From contig WION01000008.1 of assembly GCA_015039365.1 (NCBI GenBank), positions 885,325-949,324 of the forward strand: a stretch of 64,000 nucleotides of DNA, read 5' to 3'. Made by a program: the position numbers and the translations under genes. Position 1 is the stretch's first letter; each line of letters starts with the position of its first letter. The stretch is from Amanita rubescens (lineage: Eukaryota > Basidiomycota > Agaricomycetes > Agaricales > Amanitaceae). Positions 48,530 to 58,717 of this stretch are shown here, one piece after another. Below the pieces are notes generated by a model, which did no database searches, was not told where the DNA came from, and saw only the letters and a program-made list of their open reading frames with translations.

Positions 48530-51500
48530 TTATCGCTTCCTGTCTTGCAGCCGGATGCGCTCAATGTCGGCTGCCAACAGGACGCTGTGAGTCCAATCGC
48601 CTTCATTGCCAAGCTCCTGGTCCAAAATGCCTAGATGGTTAGATGACGGCGAAGTCGCCGGCCGCCTGGGCGTGGGTCGAAGATGGCTAGTCTTGGCTGG
48701 TTCTGGGGTGGAACGAGCGGACCGCGTTGGGGGGAACATCGAGCTTGTCGTCGAGTCAGCACGATACCGGTCGGCAATGGGAGTCCCGGTCTTGGTGGTT
48801 TCCACGGTCAGGGCATCTTCGGTCTCTTCCTGGAAACTGTCCGTGCGAGAAGAACTAACTTGGATTCCCGTCCCAAATCTGAACGGCGAATGCTCGAATG
48901 GCGAGCTTACCACAGGTGGCAGGGTATAAACGCTTCCTTGGGGTGCTGTTACCGCAGATTGAGGCGTTGACACAGAGGAATCACTGGCTGAATGCGGTGC
49001 CGTAACCGCGTCGCTGTTGATGATGGGATTAGAGATGCTCGTTTTGGAAATACCCCGCAGTGAACAATTGGAATGTTTTGAAGATACGAAAATTTGTAAA
49101 GACGGTTTCTTCATTTTCGGCCGTCGCGGTAGGGAAGAATTCGAATGTAACGAAGTGGTGGGTGATGGAGGTTCATTTAGTGCAGAAGGAGTCGCGTTCA
49201 TGGGAGCAATGTGGAGCATGGATAAAAAAGGCGACGACCGCCGCTTTAACGGGGTACTTGCGGGTAAAGACGGAAAATGGACAGGGCCAGTGTGCGACAT
49301 TGAGTCGTTGATTATGTATTTCGTTGACTCGGGAGCCATCACATCAGACATACTCTCCACATCTTGTTCTGCCTTACCCTCATCTATCGGCAGATGAGGT
49401 AAAGAAGGCTGTCCAGATGACGTTGCAGGTGTCGCCAATGATTCAACTGAAGATGTCATTGGCGGAGTCGATGATGGAGACATTTCGTTCGGCGACTTGT
49501 CAGACGACAAAAAGGAATTGTCCATGGATGAATCAACAGAGCTGGACAACTCATGGAGCAGCAGCGACGTGGAAGAGCAGCTGCACTCTGCATCCATATA
49601 TACCGTTGATTCAGGGTCACGCCTTGGGCGCGGGGACGGTCTACGCCTCGCTAACCCCTCTACAAGATCAATAGATCCTTCTGCAGACGCTTGATGATCA
49701 GACAGTGAAGACGTATGATCCTCCGACGTTCGGATACCTCCTGACAGGCTCTCACGTTCGACCATCCCGTCCGGTGCGTCGGAATAAATTTCTGATGTTG
49801 AGCTGGCGGAACTGCCAGCTTTTTCCCTCTTGACATCCATGATCGGTGTCTCCATTTCCTCGTCCCATATTTCTTTAGTCTCGCACAAGATCTTCAACAG
49901 AGGCGGCGTAATCTGGACGCTGGGGTAAAAGACGAGTAACAGGTTCGATAAGGGCATCTTTGTCTCTTTCTCATTCGTGGAAGTGGCGTTGATGACGTCA
50001 ACCAGTGTGCGAAGTAAGTGGCGATTCTCTTCTGGAAGCTGAGAGATTAGAGCTCTTATCGCTCTTATGAGGGAGTTAGAAGGAGGGCGCATATCTTTAA
50101 ATGAAGTCACGGCCAACGTAGACAAAGAAGGCGGTTTCTTCATCCCAGGAGGAAGGCTGCCAGGCTTGGGTCCAGAAGGCAGGCCCAGACCATGACTCGC
50201 AGGCTTAACATCAGCGTTACGAGGCTTCGACTCGGTTGCAGCACCAGCTGCAGCTGTCTCCTGCTCCACAAGACCCTCAAAGTAAGGTAATAGAACTGGC
50301 GTCAACATGTGCTCTGGCACTGGTCATGCTGCGTTAGCAGCAAGAAGCCCAAGGTAAGCAATTAACTCACATTCCCGGAAGAAGGCCTTGAACACCGAGG
50401 CCACTGCATGAGGATCCAAGTCTCCAGGTTCACATGATGCCAAGTCGTAGTCGGCACCTACGATCAAGGAGTTAGCACGACGGTGCAATTCAAGCAACGG
50501 GTTCAACCCACCTTTGTCAAACTCGGAACGTAACGCCGATACATGTTTAGGCCTGCCGCCCACACTACGCAACGAATGGTCAGACACACTGCCCACTTAG
50601 AGGGGCACGTTGGACTCACCGAAACAAACCCTCTTCTTCAACTCCCCATACCAATATATGCTGTGCACACCGCACAATGACAGCGGGCAAACGCCGCTCC
50701 TCGAGTGCCTTCTCCACATCCCGCATTTTCGACCTTTTCTCCGTGTCCGCGGCCCTTACCCATTCCCCAGCGCGCCGACCTTCACCAGCAGGCGGGGTAA
50801 CGCCAATGGCAGTTTCTCTCACAGCCATCTTAAGCTCCTTTGCAAAGACGACACCAGATCCTTTGAAAGGCGCTCTCAGCATCAACCCCAGCACAGGCCC
50901 GGAAGGTACACCCAAGTGGTCAATGTCTGACGCCGATGTAGAGGCTAAACTTGGCGTGACACTCCAGGTCCCAGAAGGCGCCTCGGGTGTCCGCCGTCTA
51001 GCCCAACCCATTGGCGAATAAGGATGACTGGCGGATGACGACTGATTAGAGTTGGTCCGTGTCAGATTCTGTCCATCGGATGTCGTCGAGGGGTAGCCAG
51101 AGGCAGTTGCTGAGTTGCTGGAACTGGAACTGATGCCCATGGCTCTCCCCATTCGGCCAACGGCACCACGGAATACACGTCCAGCGGATGGTGCCAAGCT
51201 ACTCGTCATGCTAATGGCACGGGGAGCCGGCGGGAGGTGGGATGGCGAATTCGACATGATTGTAGGAAGTTGCATTTGCGGAGGGAGAGGAGGAAGTTTG
51301 CGCTCAAAGGGCGAAGGATTTGTCCATGAAGAGAGTTTGCCACGAAGGTTTTGCCCAACTTGCGAACGCGGAGCAGGAACGGGCCCGGTTTGACCAGTGG
51401 CTGACGTCTGGACTATCTTCGGAACTTCTTTGGCAACACTCGGTGTCAGTGGCGATATTGGTGGTGGCATTCCTTCTGTCACGGAGTACGATGGGTATTT

Positions 51501-52841
51501 AATTTCTGACAGAGATAGGGTAGGGTGGTGAGCAGGTGGTGATGGTGGCTGCGTTTTAGAAGCGTAAGGACCTAAATTGAAAGATAACGATCGTCTGCTC
51601 TTTGTTTTAAGCGAGGCTTCAGGTGATCCTTTTTGTGGCGTGGTGATGATGGTGGGCGGTCTTGATGCATCTACCGCGTCCTGGTCCTTGCACGTATCAT
51701 CATCCTCTTCTAGCATGGTAAAATCTCCATCAGCAATCAGCGCACTAATCCTGACTGGCTTGATGGTGTGATTAGATTGCAGCGATTCAGCCATGGAAAC
51801 TGGCCGGGACGCGCGATTGCTGGCCGTTCCAGGTCGAATAGTGTGGTAGCTCATGGTAGAGTCGCTCTTCCGCCTTGACTCTTTGATGTCAGCCACCACG
51901 ATACCTTCCGACTTGACCGCGTCAGCCTCCTTCGGTTTCAGCCTCGGTACTTCGTGCCCCGTGTCGGCTTCCCTGGACTCCGGAAGGGTCTTTGATCTTA
52001 CCCCTTGCGTACCCTGTTCCTTGTCCTTTTCGTTGATATATATAAGGGTAACGGCACTAGTTATTCCAGGACTCAAGGGAATGACAGAACTGCGGCTATC
52101 TGGGCTAGCAACCGATTGACTACGCGATGGCACCTGCTCCAGCGTGTGAGAAGATGAGAGAACTGGAGTCTCATTTGTCACCAAATATTGTGGCGAAGGG
52201 CGGGGTTTGGGCGGAGGTGTAGGAGGGGTAGGAGACAAAGGTATGAGCTGGTCTGCGGCCATCATGAGCGTCGGGTTACTGGAATTTGAAGGTACCCTGC
52301 CCTTGGACGAAGACGACGTCAGTGGCACGCATGATTCGACACGTAAATGCCGGAATTGCTGTTCTTGGGCCTGCTGTCGCACTTCGTGCTGAACTTCCCT
52401 CTTATTACCAAACCCGAACAATTGCGAGACATCCTCTGATTTCTTGCGACGACTGACGATGGCGCGTTTTAATCTACTGCCACCAGCTAGAGCAGCTTGG
52501 AAGCCTTTTGAAGCAACGGAGACTGACGAAGAGGAGGTAGGGGGACTAGGAATGCTGGGAGAGGGAGCTGTGCTATGCCCCTGTCCCATGAAAGCAAAGG
52601 GAAGTGAGGAGGAGCGGGGAGCGAGGTTGGGAAGAGGACGGGTATTAAGGGAAGGGAGTTTAGGTATCGTAGGAGGGTGATCCGCTGCGGAAGAGTAGGA
52701 GGATGAAGTAGCCGGCTCGTCAGCAGAGGAACGACGGGTTCGCATGTCTTGAGCAGGATCTGTTATTGGCAATGAGGCAGAGGTAGCGTGGCCGGCGCGA
52801 GTAGCCGTGCCAACAGACTCGCTCGTGGCTTGAACCGGCAT
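48530..52841 (-). CDS. Large RhoGAP-domain protein
   Basis: A protein of about 1,400 residues in three exons that should switch off Rho-family GTPases. The first exon (52841 to about 50617) encodes some 740 residues of Ser/Pro-rich disordered sequence with several proline-rich patches, including PTPPTPPPKPRPSP, which could bind SH3 domains. The RhoGAP domain begins at its end: RRLPAVIVRCAQHILVWGVE, then EEGLFR joined across the intron to VSGRPKHV, where the Arg of GLFR is the catalytic arginine finger. It continues through DLDPHAVASVFKAFFREC to LPEHMLTPVLLPYFEGL and, after a low-complexity insert, SLIRAIRALISQLPEENRHL and NLLLVFYPSVQI. The C-terminal roughly 400 residues are again disordered and end LQDRKR at 48530. 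The insert inside the GAP domain is unusual. Target GTPase unknown. Confidence 0.9.
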
Positions 52842-53119
52842 TGTGAAGAGATACTAGATTTTAGGGTCGTCTGTAGATGTTAACTTTTAATGGGACACTA
52901 GAGACGAGAAAAGCTTACAGGAGATTGAACATTCAGATTGGCGAGAAGAGAAAGCCGTGTCCGCGAAACAAGGAACGCACCCCCGCACGCACGCGCTGAG
53001 CCGAACGCCCGTCGGGAAGAGGCGGCCAAACTGATGGGCATCAATCACAAACTACACTTATCTACAAGTCTATATATCGCTAGTCTCTACTCTACCTCAT
53101 CCCCGGATAAGAAACTCTT

Positions 53120-54647
53120 TCACCTGTGGGAGATAATTATCAGCTCCTGACCTCGACTTTTTGCTCCATTACTCACAAGTTCATATGTGAAAAAAGAAGT
53201 GGCGATGCTCGGTGCTACTTTGACTAATATCTTTTGATGAGCCGTTATCTGCCGCGACAATCACCACTTACGGAGATTCGGCCACAATCCTCGATACAGG
53301 CCGGCCACACCCTCCGTCCGGAGCGTGCTGCTTAGCGCGTCCAGTGCACCACCATATTTTATCGAACCATCCTTCATACCGGTCACCTGCATCTTCCGTC
53401 GTAGTACGTCAAACGGATAGGTCACTGTCTGGGATATCGAACCTGCCGATAACGTCGCGTCCGAATGTCAGCATGTCACGCGTCAAGAGGAGGTACACAC
53501 CTGCCAAGGCACCGCACGCTAGCTTCCTTGGGATGCTGCTCTTCCCTGGCGGTGTAATGATTCCCCTTAGAGCCTCATAGGAAGCGAAATTGAGTCCAAC
53601 ATATGGGGCTACTCCAACCGCAGTTGTCACCAACCCTCGGTAAAGAGCACGTATTCCACCTTCTTCCCGCATGATTTTCATTGTCATTCCCACGATAGTG
53701 AGGTCTGCCTTTGAAAAGGCTGATGATGTGTGATAAGCTGCAGACGCAAGAGACACAGATTTGGCGACCAATGGCGTGGCCCCAAGGGCTGGAGCGGCCT
53801 TGGGCTGCACTGAAAGACTAACTGATGCGGTTGCTATTGAAAGTCGTGATCTAACCAGATCCAGTGGATATGTCGCACCTGGACCGAAAATCTGGTCAAC
53901 ACATAACACTACTTTTGGCAAAAGTTAAAACGACTAACATACGGAGGTGATCCCTGCCAAAGCTCCCGATGCTAATCGTTTCGGGGTATCGAGTTCCCTT
54001 GTTCCGTGTACTGTAAACCACTATGGGCAATGTCAAACCAGGGGTAAATGCCAGTAATAGATAGTGATCACCTTCTTCAATTGCTCGTAGGTGGTAAATT
54101 GAACGGCGCTGGATCAATTTTTTTTTTTCAGGATAGCCGAGTCAACCAACTCCGCACCTCACCCACCTGTAGGGTACAATTCTAATGCAATTGATTCCAT
54201 TCCCTCTCATGAAACCTTGAAACCCTTCTTCCTTGAACATTCGCACCAAACTCCTCCAAACGCCCTGGTACTGCGAATTAGAACCACGCGGTTGAACTTG
54301 CCTGAACGCATGTCAGCACGGACGGACCATGAACCCAACTCAATTCACGCACTGTATGATCTTCAACCTCTCCAATGGACTAACCACAGTCCGCGAGGCA
54401 GCGCCAGCACATCCTCCAGCTGGTGGCGCGGGTCAACGCCACTTATCACGCGAAGGCAGAACGACGCACCAATAAAGTAGGATATTATTTCCGGGGTAAC
54501 ATAGGTAGAAAACAGTCGTGCCAAGTTAAATGATTGTCGTCGCGCCAGAGCCTGGTCTTCGCCATTCGAGGCGTCGGCCACAGCGGAAGTAGATTGTGTC
54601 ATGATAGGTATACAGGGTATTTCTGTGGGGATATCCTGGGCATCCAA
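53120..54647 (-). CDS. Mitochondrial carrier family protein (SLC25)
   Basis: An inner-membrane carrier with three tandem repeats. Repeat 1: YFIAGGCAGAASRTVVSPLE with RLKIIQ, then GFQGFMRGNGINCIRIVPYS. Repeat 2: LASGALAGITS with ATYPLDLVRSRLS and GIRALYRGLVTTAVGVAPY. Repeat 3: LACGALAGSISQTVTYPFDV with LRRKMQ and GVAGLYRGLWPNLLKVAPS. The carrier signature Px[DE]xx[KR] is present in all three (SPLERLK, YPLDLVR, YPFDVLR). The gene has about seven introns and ends at a TGA at 53120-53122. The first ATG of the frame is at 54647; an internal Met at 54602 (MTQSTSAVADAS) is an equally plausible start. The sequence is closest in feel to the SLC25A42/YPR011C group, which carry CoA- or PAPS-type nucleotides, but the substrate cannot be fixed by eye. 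Confidence 0.9.
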
Positions 54648-55109
54648 GCCTGAGCAAGCCCAAATCTAGAGTGAATAGGAGAGCTTTGAGGACAAAGAGA
54701 GGCGTCTATAGACCAGGGAGGAGACAGCGACTGACAAAGACAAGGAGCATTGACCGCAAGTCCTTTGCGTCCGAATTCGTCGTTCGTTTCCGTTCCGACG
54801 CCCACGTGCGCGCTGCGCGCCTGACCCTCGGCCCTGGCTCGAGGCCGGTCGTCCTTTCGCCTCCATTATATGAATAAACCCAATACAGCGGGATGATCTA
54901 AAAGCAGTGTAGAATCTATAGATCAATCGACGTACCCAAAACACGTTTTTAATTATTAAAGTAACGAATGTACAGGAGGTCAATCTCTTCTTCTACAAGT
55001 CCGAGCTGTCAACAACAAAACACGTATCATACAAATAAAATAGAAAAAGATGAAAGGGGCATCTTATCATCCTGTCAAAGAACCCCCAGAGCCGACTTTT
55101 GAGGTACGT
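54648..55109. other. Region between the surface protein 3' end and carrier 5' end
   Basis: Contains the carrier promoter (upstream of 54647) and the 3' flank of the surface-protein gene. No gene is supported. Confidence 0.4.
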
Positions 55110-56767
55110 TCATCGGAATGGCTGGCCTTGCGCCCTCTAAAAGACTCGTTTAATAAACTTCAACGCAAACCAAATCGGCTTACATGAATCAATGACGCTT
55201 GAGAAGTTACATTTGGGTATTCGAGATAGCGTTGATCAACCATGGAAGACTGTGCGGGTGAAAATCCAGTAGGCGAATCTCCCATTCCGGGACCCATAGC
55301 CTGGAAAGTTGCATGCGTCGTCCGATTGTTGCGGCTCCTCTTTTGCACCACGATGTACAGGACAACGAATACGGCCGCAGCCACCACAGCAACTGTACCT
55401 AGAACAATGCCTATAATGTCACCAGTAGACAGGCTTATGGGCACGATTTTAGTTCAGGATCCTCGATGGCACAGGGAAACAAGCTTACGCAGAACTGTTA
55501 TTACTGAATGGCCGGTAAGCAAACGAAAGGCAAGAATCTGGATTATACACACCTGCTACTCAAGTTGCTACCTGAGCTACCTGAGCCACTTGAGCCACCA
55601 GTAAAGCCTGCCGTACCACTGCAACACGCGGTTCAGCAATTAAGATGAAGCTCAAAGACACCAGTCACTTACTTGCTGCTACTTGACCCGCTCCCCGTTG
55701 TTGCTGTGTCATATATGTTTACATAGTCAATTGCACATATTTGCTGCTGAACCGGTTGGCACCAAAACGTAAGCGTATGATTCCCCGACCCAAGGTTGTT
55801 GGCATGATAGAGCAACACTTGAAAGCCCGGCGTTGTGTTCGCGTTGTACGACACCGCGGTAGATTTGTCCATCTGGACAAGGTACGGCCCTCCAGTGGCG
55901 CCAACCGGACCATACAGTGAGATGGCTTCGCCTAATTCCAAAAGTGAGTGATCGCCGTTATCGCTCAACAGTGCTTCGCATACCCTTGTTGCAAGTCAGA
56001 TCCCATCAATTGAACCAGACAAAAAAAACTCACGGAAAATGTAAATTCCACCGAGGCATTGAACGTCGATGTCGAACTAGCGATTAACGTGTCACCAGAG
56101 TCAAACCAAAAAAAATCAAGTAATTGCGACTCACTGTCCCGTTCCAGCAAAATACTTGCCAGCGTCCGTTGGGGAAGCGGACCAGTCACTTCCTGAATAT
56201 TTGAACGCGGAATCAGTGTCATCCACGGTGATAATGCCAAGTGGATCATTGGCATTGCCAAACGTCGCCTTCCAAGTTACCTGCCAATACGCGTGTCATC
56301 TCTCACCCAAACCAAATCCTTAGAAAAGATTCATACAAAGTCAATGTCCAAATACAGGTTATCACCCAAATTTTCTATAACCACTGTGTGATTGCCCTGG
56401 GAAAGACCGTTGGACTCGTAAAGGATCACTTGAAAGTTTCCATTGGCATTATAACCGCTTTGTGGACTCGAAGCCGCGCCATCCACTGTAACCTGGTAGT
56501 TTCCGTGATTACCCCGTTGAGCACCATACAACGTCACGTCCGTGCCATTGTAAACAAATGTCATCGTGGTGTTCTGGGTGTTGGTCTTGGTAAAATCACT
56601 ATCAGAGTAACTAGCAGAAAAAAAGGAAAGTCAGTCGTATAAGCACATTACACACGTCATGCATACCTCGAAGCCAGCGAATCGGACTGTGAAGATCCGG
56701 GCGTCCACCCATTACTGTACACCAGGAGGGGCGAGATGTTCTCAATGGTTGTGGTGAGTGTCGGCAT
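55110..56767 (-). CDS. Single-pass surface protein with two beta-sandwich-like repeats
   Basis: Start MPTLTTTIENISPLLVYSNG at 56767. Two homologous extracellular modules follow. Module 1: TMTFVYNGTDVTLYGAQRGN with FQVILYESNGLSQGNHTVVI; module 2: GEAISLYGPVGATGGPYLVQ with FQVLLYHANNLGSGNHTLTF. Both contain several N-glycosylation sites and resemble the lectin- or Ig-like modules common in basidiomycete surface proteins. A Ser-rich linker (TGSGSSSSK) leads to a membrane span, IIGIVLGTVAVVAAAVFVVL, and a basic stop-transfer QKRSRNNR, of the SKG6/AXL2-like type, then a short cytosolic tail. No N-terminal signal peptide is obvious. The 3' end is spliced from 55189 to an eight-codon exon ending at 55110. 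The function is unknown; it resembles sensors of the cell wall in layout only. Confidence 0.7.
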
Positions 56768-57568
56768 TGCAGCGGTGATTCACTGCTCTGGGAAACGCCT
56801 CTTGCAGGAATAAAGGCGGAGAAGAAATTTCTATCATCACATTATTAGGTATACTTTGTCGGGTTGCTCGGCAGTGTAAGTGACATCAGTTTCAGTTCGC
56901 ACATCCCGTAAACAAGATATGCAGGGCTGGTAGCCCTTGGGGTGCGCTTCAAAGCTTCATCCTTGGAGCCGCAACTTCGCCGACCATGATTCCAGAGACG
57001 TACTCCCCTTCATTATTCAAATTGTGATATCAACGAAAGTACTTGAGCTGAGTTTTCTTCCGGGTTTTCGGCAAACATGATTGATGAGTTTGATTGACTG
57101 ATCGAGATCAAGCATTGTGCTCATGCCCATTACGTATTATTATCCGTTGCACCGCACTTTAAAGCAGTACTCCTGGGTCACTATCAGGGCTGTGCAAAGA
57201 GTGGCATGGGTAAAAAGTTAGTTGAACTTTGCTCCGCTATACTAGCACCAGCGCACCATTTCCCATCGACCTGAACCCCTATAGTTCTTATATGAAGCCT
57301 GAGCGCTGAGCGCTGAGCCTCTACCTACATAATATAGTAGATCCGTGCCGCTGTGGGGTATGAAATTTATGCTATTCCTTACAGCACATTCATCACTTCC
57401 GATTTGTGGCACAATAGAGATTCGCCACGACAGACATGCATGCCACTCTTGACTCATGCTTTCAGTTTCAAGTTCCATTCTTAACGCGCCGTGCGCATCT
57501 AACAGCACTTGCCATTATGATGTACAATGTAATACAAACCGAATATTAATAAGGCATGAAATAGAATG
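56768..57568. other. Intergenic region between BTB protein and surface protein
   Basis: About 800 bp with no supported gene. It serves as the promoter of the surface-protein gene and the 3' flank of the BTB gene. A direct GCTGAGC repeat (CTGAGCGCTGAGCGCTGAGC) lies at 57300-57320. Confidence 0.45.
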
Positions 57569-58659
57569 TCAAGGCCAGGATTGCAAAGTAAGACCGAACC
57601 ACTGCGGAAGTTTCCCCCAGAACTCTTCCCTAGCGCTATCAACAACAGCGCTGAACCCAGAACGGCAAGAGTCACAGACACGCATTGAAACGCCCGCCAG
57701 ATCTTCTCTAGATTGCATAAGTTCAGCGTCCATGATGGCAAACAAGGGATCCGAGCTGCGATGGTACACGACGCCGTTCACGTCCCTTAAGATTTCAAAA
57801 GTGATGGCTTCAAACGCGGCCTGGCAGTGCCGTTTGCGAAGTGGGTCAGAGTCAGTCTTGTACATGCAGTTGGCAGCGGGTTCTCTGCTCTCGAGGTCAT
57901 TGACGATAAAGGTTGAGAGAAAGCGAGAGGCGTGTTCCTTTCCTTTGAGAAGGTTGGTCAGGTCTAGTTCAGAGAGGTGGTGCGTTTCTTGAGTCCTAGG
58001 ACATTTGTAGCCTACGGCGGTGTCGCTTGGGTAACACCTCGAAAGATCGTAGAAGGCCGACGGAAGGAGGTAAGGTGCGTCGACTGCACGTGCAAGATTG
58101 ATGACCATGCTGAAAAAGTTGGCATGAGACAGATGATCATTGAAGCATGTGGATGGGACGGACATGGGATGCGGAAGAAACTTTCTAGGTTCGTAAACAC
58201 CACTTGGACTCGTCGCGTTAGCTTCTCTTATTTCCCACTGCGTAAGAAACCTAGGCCAGGCCACAGAGAGACCCTGCAAGATTTCGTGACGGAGACGGTG
58301 GACTTTGTATTTGGTAGCAAGCCTAAGGACAGCAGAGACGCAGGTAAAGTCATTGACATCGTATTTGAGATGGGAACTTGAGGGAAGCTAGTTTCGTAGG
58401 ATGAGAAGAAAGAAAAGGTTACATACGGGCCATCATAGAGGGCGAGAAGAAAGAAAGCCATATCTTTCGACGAGTCGTTAGCCTCAAAGACGGGTTGACC
58501 GCAAAAGTAGTCAATGGGATCACGATTGGTGAATGCCTCTGCAAAAACAGGTGAATGGCGAGCTAGAAGACCTCTGTGGATTAGAAAATAAGAGCCATCA
58601 GCCAAGAGAGCGAGAGTTGCGTCCTGAAAGCAAAGAATTGGAGGGTGAATCGGAACCAT
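57569..58659 (-). CDS. BTB/POZ domain protein
   Basis: Start MVPIHPPILCFQDATLALLA at 58659. The N-terminal half is a BTB fold: LLADGSYFLIHRGLLARHSP, then VFAEAFTNRDP and DSSKDMAFFLLALYDGP, with the usual pattern in which the substrate-type His follows the first strand. A single intron (58427 to about 58373) joins in phase to HLKYDVNDFTCVSAVLRLAT and KYKVHRLRHEILQGL, the helical end of BTB. The C-terminal part, about 230 residues, is typical of an expanded basidiomycete BTB family: RCYPSDTAVGYKCP, LLKGKEHASRFLSTF, CDSCRSGFSAVVDSAREEFW. Partner proteins, possibly Cul3-type ligases, are unknown. The start codon is 58 bp from the divergent RGG-protein start. Confidence 0.85.
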
Positions 58660-58717
58660 ATCGCGTGAGAACTCGCCAGCAAATTTCTCGAGTTTCTCTC
58701 GACTGCACCATAGAAAA
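58660..58717. promoter_or_regulatory. 58-bp bidirectional promoter, BTB gene / RGG gene
   Basis: The two divergent start codons (58659 minus, 58718 plus) are separated by only 58 bp, so their transcription starts must overlap or lie within the other gene. The gap is CTCGAG-containing and has no TATA box. Confidence 0.5.

Noticed and set aside
50610..51021. Long plus-strand frames opposite the RhoGAP gene
   Set aside because: They mirror the Ser/Pro-rich minus-strand coding sequence, whose codon bias opens frames on the other strand.
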